Assembly: GCA_903832625.1 (NCBI GenBank)
Contig: CAILCI010000037.1
Coordinates: 30,224-94,223 of the forward strand
DNA from: an uncultured Burkholderiales bacterium
GTDB lineage: Bacteria; Pseudomonadota; Gammaproteobacteria; Burkholderiales; Burkholderiaceae_C
Direction of reading: 5' to 3'
DNA: 64,000 bases
Position numbers and translations under genes: made by a program. Of this stretch, positions 11,515 to 20,945 are shown piece by piece. The notes under the pieces were generated by a model. That model saw only the letters and a list, made by a program, of their open reading frames with translations. It ran no database searches and was not told the DNA's origin. Within the stretch, counting starts at the first letter, position 1. Every line of letters begins with the position of its first letter.

Positions 11515-12543
11515 TTATTTATCGACCAAATTCCACCTCGGCCACACATCAAACCCATAGTCGTACTGCGCCACTGCTTTGTTGGCTTGCAAGCGCATGG
11601 CCGCAGCCATGGCAATCATGGCGCCGTTGTCGGTACACAAATGCAGTTCGGGGTAATGCACGCGCACGCCGCGTTTGGCGCAGGCGGCGTTGAGTTGGGC
11701 GCGCAGTTGTCGGTTCGCGCCGACGCCGCCAGCCACCACCAAGCGTTGCAAGCCGGTTTGCTGCAAAGCGGCGAGTGACTTTTTGAGCAACACCTCCACA
11801 ATCGCAGCTTCGGTAGACGCTGCCAAATCGGCCTTGCGCGCTTGCAGTTGCTCGCCCAATTTTTGGCTTTGGGTGAGTACCGCTGTTTTGAGTCCGGCAA
11901 AAGAAAAATCCAGATCGCCGCTGTGCAGCAAGGGGCGGGGCAGCTTGAACGCCGTTGGATCGCCCTGCTCGGCCAGCTTGGACAACAGTGGCCCGCCCGG
12001 ATATGCCAAGCCCATGAGCTTGGCTGATTTGTCAAACGCCTCGCCCGCCGCGTCGTCGATGGTTTCGCCCAGCAAAGCATAGTCGCCCACACCGTCCACC
12101 CGCATGAGTTGGGTGTGTCCGCCCGAAACCAACAAGGCCACAAACGGAAATTCTGGCGCGTCGGCGCTCAAAAATGGCGACAGCAAATGCCCTTCCAAAT
12201 GGTGAACGCCCAGCACAGGTTTGCCCAGCGACGCGCCCAAGGCACAGGCCACGCCCGCCCCCACCAGCAAGGCACCCGCCAAGCCGGGGCCTCGGGTGTA
12301 GGCCACCACATCCACCTCGGTCAAGGTTTTTTCGGCTTGCGCCAAGACCTCACGCGCGAGCGGAATGACACGGCGAATGTGATCGCGGCTGGCCAACTCA
12401 GGCACCACGCCGCCATAGGCTTGGTGCATGGCAATTTGGCTGTGCAAAGCGTGCGATAGCAGCACCGGCAAGCCCGCGCTTTGGGTTTGCACCAGCGCCA
12501 CGCCAGTTTCGTCGCAAGACGATTCAATTCCTAAGATCAACAT
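11515..12543 (-). CDS. tsaD: tRNA N6-adenosine threonylcarbamoyltransferase TsaD
   Basis: [50 protein letters not shown] motifs. Confidence 0.97.
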   Translation of the reverse strand: MLILGIESSCDETGVALVQTQSAGLPVLLSHALHSQIAMHQAYGGVVPELASRDHIRRVIPLAREVLAQAEKTLTEVDVVAYTRGPGLAGALLVGAGVACALGASLGKPVLGVHHLEGHLLSPFLSADAPEFPFVALLVSGGHTQLMRVDGVGDYALLGETIDDAAGEAFDKSAKLMGLAYPGGPLLSKLAEQGDPTAFKLPRPLLHSGDLDFSFAGLKTAVLTQSQKLGEQLQARKADLAASTEAAIVEVLLKKSLAALQQTGLQRLVVAGGVGANRQLRAQLNAACAKRGVRVHYPELHLCTDNGAMIAMAAAMRLQANKAVAQYDYGFDVWPRWNLVDK

Positions 12544-12582
12544 AGCCCCCGAGTTTATGCGCTTGCGCGACAATGGCGGGCT

Positions 12583-13500
12583 ATGTCAATCAGCGCTTAC
12601 ATCAAAGAAATTGGCCGTGGCCGCGATGGCGCACGCGCGCTCACACGCGAACAAGCGGCAGATTTGATGGGCCAAGTGCTCGACCAAAACGTGTCCGATT
12701 TAGAAATCGGCGCATTTTGCTTGGCCATGCGCATCAAAGGCGAAACAGCGGCTGAAATGGCGGGCTTTTTAGACGCCGCACATGCGCGGCTCAACAACAT
12801 TCAGATCGCGCCCCATACCGATTGCGTGGTGCTGCCGAGCTACAACGGCGCTCGCAAACTACCTGTGCTCACGCCCTTGCTGGCGCATTTGTTGGCGCGT
12901 CAAGGCGTGGCCGTGGTCATGCACGGCACGCCGACCGAAAACAGCCGCGTCTCCAGCCTGTCCGTGCTGCAAGCCATGAAAGACGCTGCGTTCACGATGG
13001 CGAAAGCGCCAGCCCATGCGGTCTGCAGCGGCGAGGTGGTATTTGCGCCCACCGAGGTGCTCTGCCCCGGACTTAAAGCTTTGCTGGACGTGCGCCGCGT
13101 GGTGGGCTTGCGCAACAGCGCACACAGTTTGGTCAAGCTGATGAACCCCAGCACCAGCGCCAAAGCTTTGCTGCTGAGCAGCTACACCCACCCCGAATAC
13201 GCCGTGTCCATGGCCGAAACCTTGGCATTGACCCACACCCGCGCCCTGCTTTTGCGCGGCACCGAAGGCGAAGCCGTGGCCGATGCGCGGCGGCAACCGC
13301 AAATGGACGCCTTTGTCGCTGGCACTCGCACCACTTTGCTCGAAGCGCAAAGCGGCAGCTTGACGCAGTTGCCCGATTTGCCTGCCTTGGACGCGCAGGC
13401 CACGGCGCAGTACATTCAAGCGGTGCTGGCAGGCAACTTGCCCACGCCCGCGCCGATTGCAGCCCAAGTGCAAGCGGTGCTGAAAGCCCTGACTCTTTGA
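12583..13500 (+). CDS. ybiB: DNA-binding protein YbiB (TrpD2/anthranilate phosphoribosyltransferase-like)
   Basis: [55 protein letters not shown]. Confidence 0.88.
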   Translation: MSISAYIKEIGRGRDGARALTREQAADLMGQVLDQNVSDLEIGAFCLAMRIKGETAAEMAGFLDAAHARLNNIQIAPHTDCVVLPSYNGARKLPVLTPLLAHLLARQGVAVVMHGTPTENSRVSSLSVLQAMKDAAFTMAKAPAHAVCSGEVVFAPTEVLCPGLKALLDVRRVVGLRNSAHSLVKLMNPSTSAKALLLSSYTHPEYAVSMAETLALTHTRALLLRGTEGEAVADARRQPQMDAFVAGTRTTLLEAQSGSLTQLPDLPALDAQATAQYIQAVLAGNLPTPAPIAAQVQAVLKALTL

Positions 13501-13505
13501 AGCTT

Positions 13506-14276
13506 ATGAACCACCCTCACATCACCTTGGTAGGCGCAGGTCCCGGCGACCCCGAATTGCTCACCCTGAAAGCCGTCAAGGCCATTGCCAGCGCCAGCGT
13601 CTTGCTGGTGGACGATTTGGTCAGCGACGAAGTGCTCGCCCACGCCGCGCCCAGCGCCCGCGTGGTGCATGTGGGCAAGCGCGGCGGCTGCACGTCAACG
13701 CCGCAAAGTTTTATCCAAAAAATGATGGTGCAAGAAGCCCAGAGCGGCGAGCGCGTCGTGCGCCTCAAAGGCGGCGACCCATTTATTTTTGGTCGCGGTG
13801 GCGAAGAAGTCGCCTATCTGCAAAGCCACGGCATTGCGGTGACGGTGATCAACGGCATCACGGCGGGCTTGGCCGGCATGACCTCGCTCAATGTGTCGCT
13901 GACCCACCGCGATCATGCGCATGGCGTCGTCTTCATCACCGGACACGCCGCACCCGATAGCGCTCAAGCCGTCGATTGGGCGCAGCTCGCCCGCACCGCC
14001 GCGCAAGCCAAACTCACACTGGTGATTTACATGGGCATGAAAGGCGCAGCCCAGTTGCAAGCCGATTTGCTGCAAGGCATGGCCGCCAGCACGCCTGTGG
14101 CGGTCATCCATCAAGTCAGCCTGCCCGAGCAGCGCCATATCGTGTCCAGCTTGGGCGAAATGTGCGCCAGCATTGCGCAGGCGCAACTGGGCAGTCCTTC
14201 GGTCATTGTGGTGGGCGACGTCTTGCAAGGCTTGTTGCAACTGAGCCAAGCGCCACGCACAGAAAAAAGCGCATGA
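13506..14276 (+). CDS. cobA: Uroporphyrinogen-III C-methyltransferase
   Basis: LVGAGPGDPELLTLKAVK, RLKGGDPFIFGRGGEE motifs. Confidence 0.94.
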   Translation: MNHPHITLVGAGPGDPELLTLKAVKAIASASVLLVDDLVSDEVLAHAAPSARVVHVGKRGGCTSTPQSFIQKMMVQEAQSGERVVRLKGGDPFIFGRGGEEVAYLQSHGIAVTVINGITAGLAGMTSLNVSLTHRDHAHGVVFITGHAAPDSAQAVDWAQLARTAAQAKLTLVIYMGMKGAAQLQADLLQGMAASTPVAVIHQVSLPEQRHIVSSLGEMCASIAQAQLGSPSVIVVGDVLQGLLQLSQAPRTEKSA

Positions 14277-15514
14277 AAAGCTTTGACGCCATCATCGTGG
14301 GCGGTGGCGCTGCGGGCTTGTTTTGCGCAGGCGTGGCGGCGCAATTGGGCTTGAAGATTTTGCTGATCGACCACAGCGCCAAAGTGGCCGAAAAAATCCG
14401 CATCTCCGGCGGCGGCAGAAGCAACTTCACCAACCGCGAGTTGGATGTGCGCGCGCCACACACCCATTTTTTGGGCGAGAACCCCCAGTTTTGCCGCAGC
14501 GCACTCTCGCGCTACACACCGCAGCATTTCGTTGACTTGGTCAAGCGACACGGCATTGCGTTTCATGAAAAACACAAAGGCCAATTGTTTTGCGACCACA
14601 GCTCGCAAGACCTGATCGACATGCTGCTGCGCGAATGCGAGGCCAGCACCAACGGCGGGCAAGTCACGCGCTGGCAGTCGTGCAAAGTTGCAGCCGTGCG
14701 CCACCATGAGGGACAAGCGCAACGCTACGAACTCGACACCACGCAAGGCACCGTCAGCGCGGCCTCGCTGGTGATTGCCACGGGCGGTTTGTCCATCCCG
14801 CAAATTGGTGCCAGCGACTGGGGCTTTGAAATCGCCAAACAATTTGGCCTGCGCGTCGTCACGCCGCGACCGGGTTTGGTGCCGCTCACCTTTGACGCTG
14901 CGGCTTGGGCGCCCTACGCGCAGCTGTCGGGCTTGTCCTTGCCCGTGCGCCTTGAGACGGGTGACAAAAAAATACGCCAAAGTTTCAACGAAGATTTGTT
15001 GCTCACCCACCGCGGTCTGTCGGGCCCGGGCGTGCTGCAAATTTCAAGCTATTGGCAGCCGGGCGCAGACATTCGCATCAACCTCGCGCCAGAAATCGAT
15101 GTGCAAGCGGCTTTGCTGGCCGCCAAACAACATTCCAAAAAACGCATTGCCAACGAACTCAGCGCTTGGCTGCCGTCGCGCTTGGCCGACACCTGGGCCG
15201 CGCAAGACAGCGCTTGGCAGCGCCCTGTCATCGAAGCCAGCGACAAAGCCTTGGTGCAACTGGCCGAGCGCTTGAGCCGCTGGACGCTCACGCCCACAGG
15301 CACCGAGGGCTACAAAAAAGCCGAAGTCACGGTGGGCGGCGTGAGCACGCGAGACTTGTCGCAGCAGACCATGGAGTCCAAGCAAGCGGGGCTTTATTTC
15401 ATTGGCGAAGTGGTCGATATCACGGGCTGGTTGGGCGGCTACAACTTCCAATGGGCATGGGCGAGCGGCTTCGCGTGTGCACAGGGCTTGGCAGCTTCAA
15501 AAAGCCCGCTATAA
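14273..15514 (+). CDS. NAD(P)/FAD-dependent oxidoreductase, HI0933/YhiN family
   Basis: MKSFDAIIVGGGAAGLFCAGVAAQLG...KIRISGGGRSNFTN; start trimmed to the ATG overlapping the cobA stop (ATGA). Confidence 0.9.
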   Translation: MKSFDAIIVGGGAAGLFCAGVAAQLGLKILLIDHSAKVAEKIRISGGGRSNFTNRELDVRAPHTHFLGENPQFCRSALSRYTPQHFVDLVKRHGIAFHEKHKGQLFCDHSSQDLIDMLLRECEASTNGGQVTRWQSCKVAAVRHHEGQAQRYELDTTQGTVSAASLVIATGGLSIPQIGASDWGFEIAKQFGLRVVTPRPGLVPLTFDAAAWAPYAQLSGLSLPVRLETGDKKIRQSFNEDLLLTHRGLSGPGVLQISSYWQPGADIRINLAPEIDVQAALLAAKQHSKKRIANELSAWLPSRLADTWAAQDSAWQRPVIEASDKALVQLAERLSRWTLTPTGTEGYKKAEVTVGGVSTRDLSQQTMESKQAGLYFIGEVVDITGWLGGYNFQWAWASGFACAQGLAASKSPL

Positions 15515-15515
15515 T
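15488..15515 (+). promoter_or_regulatory. Candidate sigma70 promoter for rpsU
   Basis: TTGGCA (15488-15493), 16-nt spacer, TATAAT (15510-15515) about 125 bp upstream of rpsU; the -10 contains the upstream gene's TAA stop. Confidence 0.65.
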
Positions 15516-15639
15516 GCTAGGCTTTGCTGGCAAACCCCCGACGGCCTGATCAACTTAATGTCGGGGAAGACCGCAGACACGGCTCCCAAGCACGATCTTC
15601 TTGTGAACCCTCTGTTTGCACATTCGGAAACATTGTTTA

Positions 15640-15852
15640 ATGACCACCATTCGCGTAAAAGAAAACGAACCGTTTGACGTCGCTCTGCGCCGCTTCAAAC
15701 GCACCATTGAAAAATTGGGTCTGTTGACCGACTTGCGTGCGCGCGAGTTCTATGAAAAGCCAACAGCAGAGCGCAAACGCAAAAAAGCGGCCGCCGTCAA
15801 GCGCCACTACAAGCGTGTGCGCAGCATGCAATTGCCCAAGAAGCTGTATTGA
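15640..15852 (+). CDS. rpsU: 30S ribosomal protein S21
   Basis: [59 protein letters not shown]. Confidence 0.98.
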
Positions 15853-15880
15853 TCAGCCCCAGCGTTCGCTGGTAAAAACA

Positions 15881-15913
15881 AGCTCGCTAGGGACGCCTCA
15901 GCGGGCTTTTTTT
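15881..15913 (+). terminator. Intrinsic terminator downstream of rpsU
   Basis: AGCTCGCT-N11-AGCGGGCT followed by a T run. Confidence 0.75.
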
Positions 15914-15947
15914 ATTCCCATTTTCATTCCCTCACACTGGATTCACC

Positions 15948-16409
15948 ATGAGCCTCAAAGACCAAATCACCGAAGACATGAAAACCGCCATGCGCGCCAA
16001 AGACACAGCACGCTTGGGCGCGATCCGCTTGTTGCAAGCCGCCATCAAACAAAAAGAAGTCGATGAACGCGTGACTGTGGACGACGCCATGGTCATCGCC
16101 ATCGTGGACAAACTCATCAAGCAACGCAAAGACTCGGTGGACGCTTATGTCAAAGCTGCGCGTCAAGACTTGGCCGACATTGAAATTGCCGAAATGAAAG
16201 TGCTCGAAGTCTATTTACCCCAACGCCTCTCGGGCGAAGAAATCACGGCCGCCGTGCAAGCCATCGTCGCGCAAGTCAGCGCCGAGCTGGGCCGCGCAGC
16301 CGCAGCGGGCGACATGGGCAAGATCATGGGCGCAGTCAAAACCCAATTGGCAGGCAAAGCCGACATGGGCTTGGTCTCGGCAGCGGTCAAAGCAGCGCTG
16401 GCGGGGTGA
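15948..16409 (+). CDS. yqeY: GatB/YqeY domain-containing protein
   Basis: MSLKDQITEDMKTAMRAKDTARLGAIRLLQAAIKQKEVDERV; downstream of rpsU. Confidence 0.93.
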   Translation: MSLKDQITEDMKTAMRAKDTARLGAIRLLQAAIKQKEVDERVTVDDAMVIAIVDKLIKQRKDSVDAYVKAARQDLADIEIAEMKVLEVYLPQRLSGEEITAAVQAIVAQVSAELGRAAAAGDMGKIMGAVKTQLAGKADMGLVSAAVKAALAG

Positions 16410-16452
16410 TCTAAAAATTACTAGAACTTTTTAGCTATTTGTTTTAAGATTT

Positions 16453-16478
16453 CCTCTCGCCAAAAAATTGGCCAGAGG
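16453..16478 (+). promoter_or_regulatory. Hairpin sequestering the Shine-Dalgarno of the following small ORF
   Basis: CCTCT-C-GCCAA-AAAA-TTGGC-C-AGAGG: 10 bp with one C.C mismatch and AAAA loop; AGAGG is the SD 7 nt before ATG 16486. Confidence 0.55.
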
Positions 16479-16485
16479 ATGTTGA

Positions 16486-16584
16486 ATGAAGCAAGCCAGC
16501 GAGACTGTTCCCGTCAAGGCCAGCGTGCCACCCAAACGCCCGCCACCTCCCCCACCCCCAAGAAACGCGAAAGGCCAATCATGA
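16486..16584 (+). CDS. Proline-rich small protein (32 aa), MKQASETVPVKASVPPKRPPPPPPPRNAKGQS
   Basis: ATG with AGAGGA SD upstream; stop TGA overlaps the downstream ATG (ATGA at 16581-16584); not in the supplied ORF track. Confidence 0.6.
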   Translation: MKQASETVPVKASVPPKRPPPPPPPRNAKGQS

Positions 16585-17045
16585 ACAACCCACGCTACGA
16601 AACGCTTTTTTCAATTCGTTATGCGATTCGCGTGCATGAGAGAAGCTTGGCTTTTTGGGGCGCAATGGCAAATTTGCTCAAACTCATGTCAATCTTGAGC
16701 GGGTCAGCGGCCCTGATGTCGGTGGTCGGCGCTGAATCCAACACGGCTGTGTTTTTGGGGCTGGCGTTTGCTTTTTTCCAGGCACTTGAGTACAGCTTTC
16801 ATCCCACGGACAAAAGATACCAAGCGCTGGTTCAACGCAAAGTATTTGCCCAGTTGTACGCCAAACAAGCCAAATTCGACGACCAAGCGCTTGAAACGAC
16901 TTACCGTGAATTGGTTGCCGAAGATGAAACCACGCCCTTGAACGCCCTCAAAGAACTGGCCTACAACGATGTGGTCAAAGAACAAGGCAGCGACGAGTCG
17001 TATTGCTTTGCCAACAAGCATGTCTTCATGGCTGCACTGAGCTAG
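16581..17045 (+). CDS. Predicted two-TM protein with cytoplasmic helical tail (SLATT-like architecture, unproven)
   Basis: MNNPRYETLFSIRYAIRVHERSLAFWGAMANLLKLMSILSGSAALMSVVGAESNTAVFLGLAFAFFQALEYSFHPTDKRYQ; two hydrophobic segments; SD AAAGG 6 nt upstream. Confidence 0.75.
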   Translation: MNNPRYETLFSIRYAIRVHERSLAFWGAMANLLKLMSILSGSAALMSVVGAESNTAVFLGLAFAFFQALEYSFHPTDKRYQALVQRKVFAQLYAKQAKFDDQALETTYRELVAEDETTPLNALKELAYNDVVKEQGSDESYCFANKHVFMAALS

Positions 17046-17048
17046 GGC

Positions 17049-18440
17049 TTAACTCCCCGCAATCTTCATGCGGTTGATGAGCACAGAACCCACGGTTTTG
17101 GCACCCATCGTGTATTCGTCGGCACCAATGGCTTCTATGCCTTGGAACATGTCTTTCATGTTGCCTGCGATGGTGATTTCTTGCACCGGAAACGCGATGC
17201 GGCCTTTTTCCACCCAAAAGCCGCTGGCTCCGCGTGAATAGTCGCCGGTCACGTAATTCACGCCTTGGCCCATCATTTCTGTCACGAAGAGACCCGTTCC
17301 GAGTTTGCGCAACATTTCTTCCAGATCGTCGCGCTCTTGGGTTTGGCGCGAGCGCATGACCAAGTTGTGCGAGCCGCCTGCATTGCCCGTGGTTTTCATG
17401 CCAAGTTTGCGTGCTGAGTAAGTACTCAAAAAATAACCTTCAACCCGGCCTGCGTTCACCACTTTGCGCGCTTTGGTGACGACGCCTTCATCATCAAAAG
17501 GCGAGGAACCTTTGCCGCGCAACACATGCGGGTCTTCCAAAATATCGAGGTGTTTGGGAAACACTTTCTTGCCCAAGGAGTCGAGCAAAAACGTGCTTTT
17601 GCGATAGAGCGCACCTCCGCTGACGGCTTGCACAAAGCCGCCCAGCAAGCCTGCCGCCACGGGCGATTCAAACAACACCGGACATTGTGTGGTGGCGATT
17701 TTTCGGGCTTTCAAGCGGCTTAATGCGCGCTCTGCGGCGTAGCGCCCGACCTGCTCAGGAGAAGCCAATTCATCGGCCGAACGCATGGAGCTGTACCACG
17801 CATCGCGCTGCATTCCGTCGCCTTTTCCCGCAATGGGTGCAACCGAAATGCTGTGCCGCGAGCTGGCATAGCCGCCGCGAAAACCGTGGGTGTGGGCGCT
17901 GAAAAAATGGCTGTGCTGCGCCGACACGCCAGCGCCTTCGCTGTTGGTGATGCCCTTGGAAGTTTTGAGCGCAGCGGCTTCGCAACGCAAGGCGAGTTGC
18001 GCGGCATCTTCGCTGCTGATGTGCCAAGGGTGGTACAAATCCAAATCGGGATGATGCTGGGCAATGTCTGCTTCATCGGGCAAGCCAGCGACCGGGTCTT
18101 CAGCGGTGAAGCGTGCAATGTCATAGGCCGCTTGCACTGTGCGTTCAATGGCGGCGCTTGAAAAATCTGAGGTGCTGGCGTTGCCGCGTCGGTTGCCCAC
18201 ATACACCGTCACACCCAGCGATTTGTCGCGGTTGCGCTCCACATTTTCAAGCTCGCCTTTGCGCACCGACACGCTCAAGCCGTAACCTTCTGACACATCA
18301 ATGCCTGCGTTGGTCGCGCCTAATTTTTTGGCGTGCTGCAAGGCGAAGTCGGTTAAGTCTTCAAACTGTGAGCGGCTGTGGCTAAAGCCATGCGGCGTGG
18401 TTTGGGCGGAGGGTGTGGCGGTGTGGGTGGCTTTGCTCAT
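17049..18440 (-). CDS. pmbA: Metalloprotease PmbA/TldE
   Basis: ISVSEGYGLSVSVRKGELENVERNRDKSLGVTVYVGNRRGNASTSD-type TldE sequence; TGNAGGSHNLVM; start trimmed to MSKATHT. Confidence 0.95.
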   Translation of the reverse strand: MSKATHTATPSAQTTPHGFSHSRSQFEDLTDFALQHAKKLGATNAGIDVSEGYGLSVSVRKGELENVERNRDKSLGVTVYVGNRRGNASTSDFSSAAIERTVQAAYDIARFTAEDPVAGLPDEADIAQHHPDLDLYHPWHISSEDAAQLALRCEAAALKTSKGITNSEGAGVSAQHSHFFSAHTHGFRGGYASSRHSISVAPIAGKGDGMQRDAWYSSMRSADELASPEQVGRYAAERALSRLKARKIATTQCPVLFESPVAAGLLGGFVQAVSGGALYRKSTFLLDSLGKKVFPKHLDILEDPHVLRGKGSSPFDDEGVVTKARKVVNAGRVEGYFLSTYSARKLGMKTTGNAGGSHNLVMRSRQTQERDDLEEMLRKLGTGLFVTEMMGQGVNYVTGDYSRGASGFWVEKGRIAFPVQEITIAGNMKDMFQGIEAIGADEYTMGAKTVGSVLINRMKIAGS

Positions 18441-18480
18441 ATCGGCGGCTATGATACTTGGCTTACACATTTACATCTCT

Positions 18481-19140
18481 ATGTCACGAAAACCCAAAAA
18501 AGGTTATTACGTCAAAGGTCAGTTTGTTGCCGAGGGCAGCGAGCTTGATCTGGAACTCAAACGCGAGCTCAAAGGCACCGACAGCCTGAGCCGGACCGAC
18601 CGTAAACGCGAAAGCGACGAGCGCCAAGACGTGGGCGCAGAGTTGCTCACCCTGCGCTCAGATTTGAGCGAGCGCTTGCACGCCCAAGGACACATCAACG
18701 ACACACTGCGCGACGCAGTGGCCGAAGCCAAACGCATCACCAACTTCGAAGGCAAGCGCCGTCAAATGCAATACGTGGGCAAGCTCATGCGCAAGTTGAG
18801 CGATGAGGCATTTGCAGCCGTCTGCGATGCCATTACCGAGCAACGCGAAGGCTCCAGCCGAGTGACCTTGGCCTTGCACGAAGCCGAACAATGGCGCGAC
18901 CGTTTGGTCAAAGAAGACGCGGCGCTGGACGAATGGATGCAAGCCAACCCCAGCACCGACAGCCAACAATTGCGCGCCCTCATCCGCCAAGCACGCAAGG
19001 ACGACACAACCTCTAAAGCCGATGTCGCCAAAGGTTTGCTGCCGCGCCAAGGCCGCGCTTACCGTGAGATTTTTCAACTCGTCAAATCGCATCTGGGCGA
19101 GGAAGGCGATATTCCTGCGCCGGAAGACTTCGATGACTGA
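18481..19140 (+). CDS. yjgA: Ribosome biogenesis factor YjgA (DUF615)
   Basis: MSRKPKKGYYVKGQFV...RRQMQYVGKLMRKL. Confidence 0.9.
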   Translation: MSRKPKKGYYVKGQFVAEGSELDLELKRELKGTDSLSRTDRKRESDERQDVGAELLTLRSDLSERLHAQGHINDTLRDAVAEAKRITNFEGKRRQMQYVGKLMRKLSDEAFAAVCDAITEQREGSSRVTLALHEAEQWRDRLVKEDAALDEWMQANPSTDSQQLRALIRQARKDDTTSKADVAKGLLPRQGRAYREIFQLVKSHLGEEGDIPAPEDFDD

Positions 19141-19747
19141 TTGGCCCAGCCCCGACCTGCGCTGCGACGGCGTCAAAATTGGCATCGTCTCCATCAGCGA
19201 CCGCGCCTCCAGCGGCACTTACGAAGACAAAGGCCTGCCCGCGCTGCGCGAATGGCTGGCGCAGGCTTTGTACAACCCGATCGAAGAAGTCGCGCGACTC
19301 ATCCCCGACGAGCAAGCACGCATCAGTCAAACACTGATTGACTTGGCCGAGCTGGGTTGTTCGCTGATTTTGACCACTGGCGGCACGGGGCCTGCCAAGC
19401 GAGACGTCACACCAGAAGCCACACTGGCTGTGGCTGACAAGGAAATGCCAGGCTTTGGCGAGCAAATGCGCCAAATCAGCTTGCGCTTTGTGCCGACCGC
19501 GATTTTGTCGCGCCAAGTGGCGGTGATTCGAGGCAGCAGCTTGATCATCAACTTACCCGGTCAACCCAAGTCGATTCAAGAGACCCTGGGCGGCTTAAAA
19601 GACGCCGAAGGCAAGCAAGTCGTCGATGGTATTTTTGCCGCAGTGCCTTATTGCATTGATCTGATCGGTGGGCCGTATTTAGAAACGCGCGATGCGTTTT
19701 GCAAAGCCTTTCGTCCCAAAACGGCAGTTCATTCCAAGCGGGTTTAA
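19133..19747 (+). CDS. mog: Molybdopterin adenylyltransferase
   Basis: VKIGIVSISDRASSGTYEDKGLPAL, LILTTGGTGPAKRDVTPEAT motifs. Confidence 0.94.
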   Translation: MTDWPSPDLRCDGVKIGIVSISDRASSGTYEDKGLPALREWLAQALYNPIEEVARLIPDEQARISQTLIDLAELGCSLILTTGGTGPAKRDVTPEATLAVADKEMPGFGEQMRQISLRFVPTAILSRQVAVIRGSSLIINLPGQPKSIQETLGGLKDAEGKQVVDGIFAAVPYCIDLIGGPYLETRDAFCKAFRPKTAVHSKRV

Positions 19748-20160
19748 AACAGCTTTTTCAGCAGCTTTTTGATGGAATTGGTTTTCTTGGATGAAGGCGA
19801 GACCATGCGCGGTGTTTCACCCGACATGTCAAAGTAAACATCTTCAAAATGTACATTCCACTCGGGTAACTCTTGTTCAATCTCGAACAAGGGCTTGCAC
19901 TTGAGCAGCTGAAACACATAGAAATTAAAGCTCTCCACAAAGGCTGTGTATTGCGGCACAACCACGCCGTCGATGGGCTCAATATCGAGCCGCCAGCCGT
20001 GATGCAGACTTTCGCCCTCGCGCAGCAAGGTCAAAGGCGTGGTCATGGAAGAAAAGCTCACGCCATATTGTTCTAAGTCGAACACCACATAGCCCGAATA
20101 GGCTGTGGGCGACTTCATCACCACATGCAGGCGTTTGGGATGGATGTTGAGATAAATCAT
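19744..20160 (-). CDS. Hypothetical protein, 138 aa
   Basis: Full-length ORF between convergent mog and codirectional cysE; no family recognised. Confidence 0.7.
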   Translation of the reverse strand: MIYLNIHPKRLHVVMKSPTAYSGYVVFDLEQYGVSFSSMTTPLTLLREGESLHHGWRLDIEPIDGVVVPQYTAFVESFNFYVFQLLKCKPLFEIEQELPEWNVHFEDVYFDMSGETPRMVSPSSKKTNSIKKLLKKLF

Positions 20161-20163
20161 GGC

Positions 20164-20934
20164 TCAGTCCAACAATTGATTGATGCGCTCAGCCGAAAAA
20201 GTTTCTTGACGAGCGGCTTCGCTGGGGACGCAATCGCCCTTGGCCTGCATGTTGGAGAGTTTTTCAATGGCTTGCCACAGCATCGCAATTTGATGCTCTT
20301 GGCTGGAGGCGTTGTCGATCAAGCCGCGCAGCGCTTGGCTGACCGGATCGGTGTCTTCGGTAATTCCATAGGCGTTGAACTTGGGTTGCACCTGGGATAC
20401 ATCGGCACTCTCTCCTGTTTTGGATGGGATGATGCGCGCTGGAATTCCCACCGCAGTGGCGCCAGCAGGCACGGGCTTGATGACCACCGCATTGCTGCCG
20501 ATCTTGGCGTTGTCGCCCACCTCAAAGCCGCCCAGCACCTTGGCTCCCGCGCTGACGACAACATTTTTGCCAAGCGTTGGATGACGCTTGGTGCCCTTGT
20601 ACAAAGAAGTGCCGCCCAGTGTCACGCCTTGGTAGATGGTGCAACCGTCACCAATTTCGGCGGTTTCGCCCACCACCACGCCCATGGCATGGTCAAAAAA
20701 CACGCGCTGCCCAATGACAGCGGCGGGGTGAATTTCGATGCCCGTCAACCAACGCGCCACATGCGAGATGAAACGTCCCAGCCATTTGAGGCCGATTCCC
20801 CAGCAAAAATGCGCCCACCGGTGCATCACCAAGGCATGCAAACCGGGATAGCAAGTCAGCACCTCCCACAAGCTGCGCGCAGCAGGATCGCGGTCAAGAA
20901 TGCACTGAATGTCGGAGCGAAGACGAGAAAACAT
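20164..20934 (-). CDS. cysE: Serine O-acetyltransferase
   Basis: Hexapeptide-repeat acyltransferase: [45 protein letters not shown]. Confidence 0.95.
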   Translation of the reverse strand: MFSRLRSDIQCILDRDPAARSLWEVLTCYPGLHALVMHRWAHFCWGIGLKWLGRFISHVARWLTGIEIHPAAVIGQRVFFDHAMGVVVGETAEIGDGCTIYQGVTLGGTSLYKGTKRHPTLGKNVVVSAGAKVLGGFEVGDNAKIGSNAVVIKPVPAGATAVGIPARIIPSKTGESADVSQVQPKFNAYGITEDTDPVSQALRGLIDNASSQEHQIAMLWQAIEKLSNMQAKGDCVPSEAARQETFSAERINQLLD

Positions 20935-20945
20935 AGGCCTCAAGT

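Noticed and set aside
13976-14272. N-terminal extension of the FAD oxidoreductase ORF
   Set aside because: Lies inside cobA in another frame; the FAD-binding motif starts at 14273 with an ATGA overlap
16479-16583. ORF-track start at 16479 for the 2TM protein (MLNEASQRDCSRQ...)
   Set aside because: That ATG overlaps the SD of the Pro-rich ORF; the start at 16581 has its own SD and begins with a coherent protein sequence
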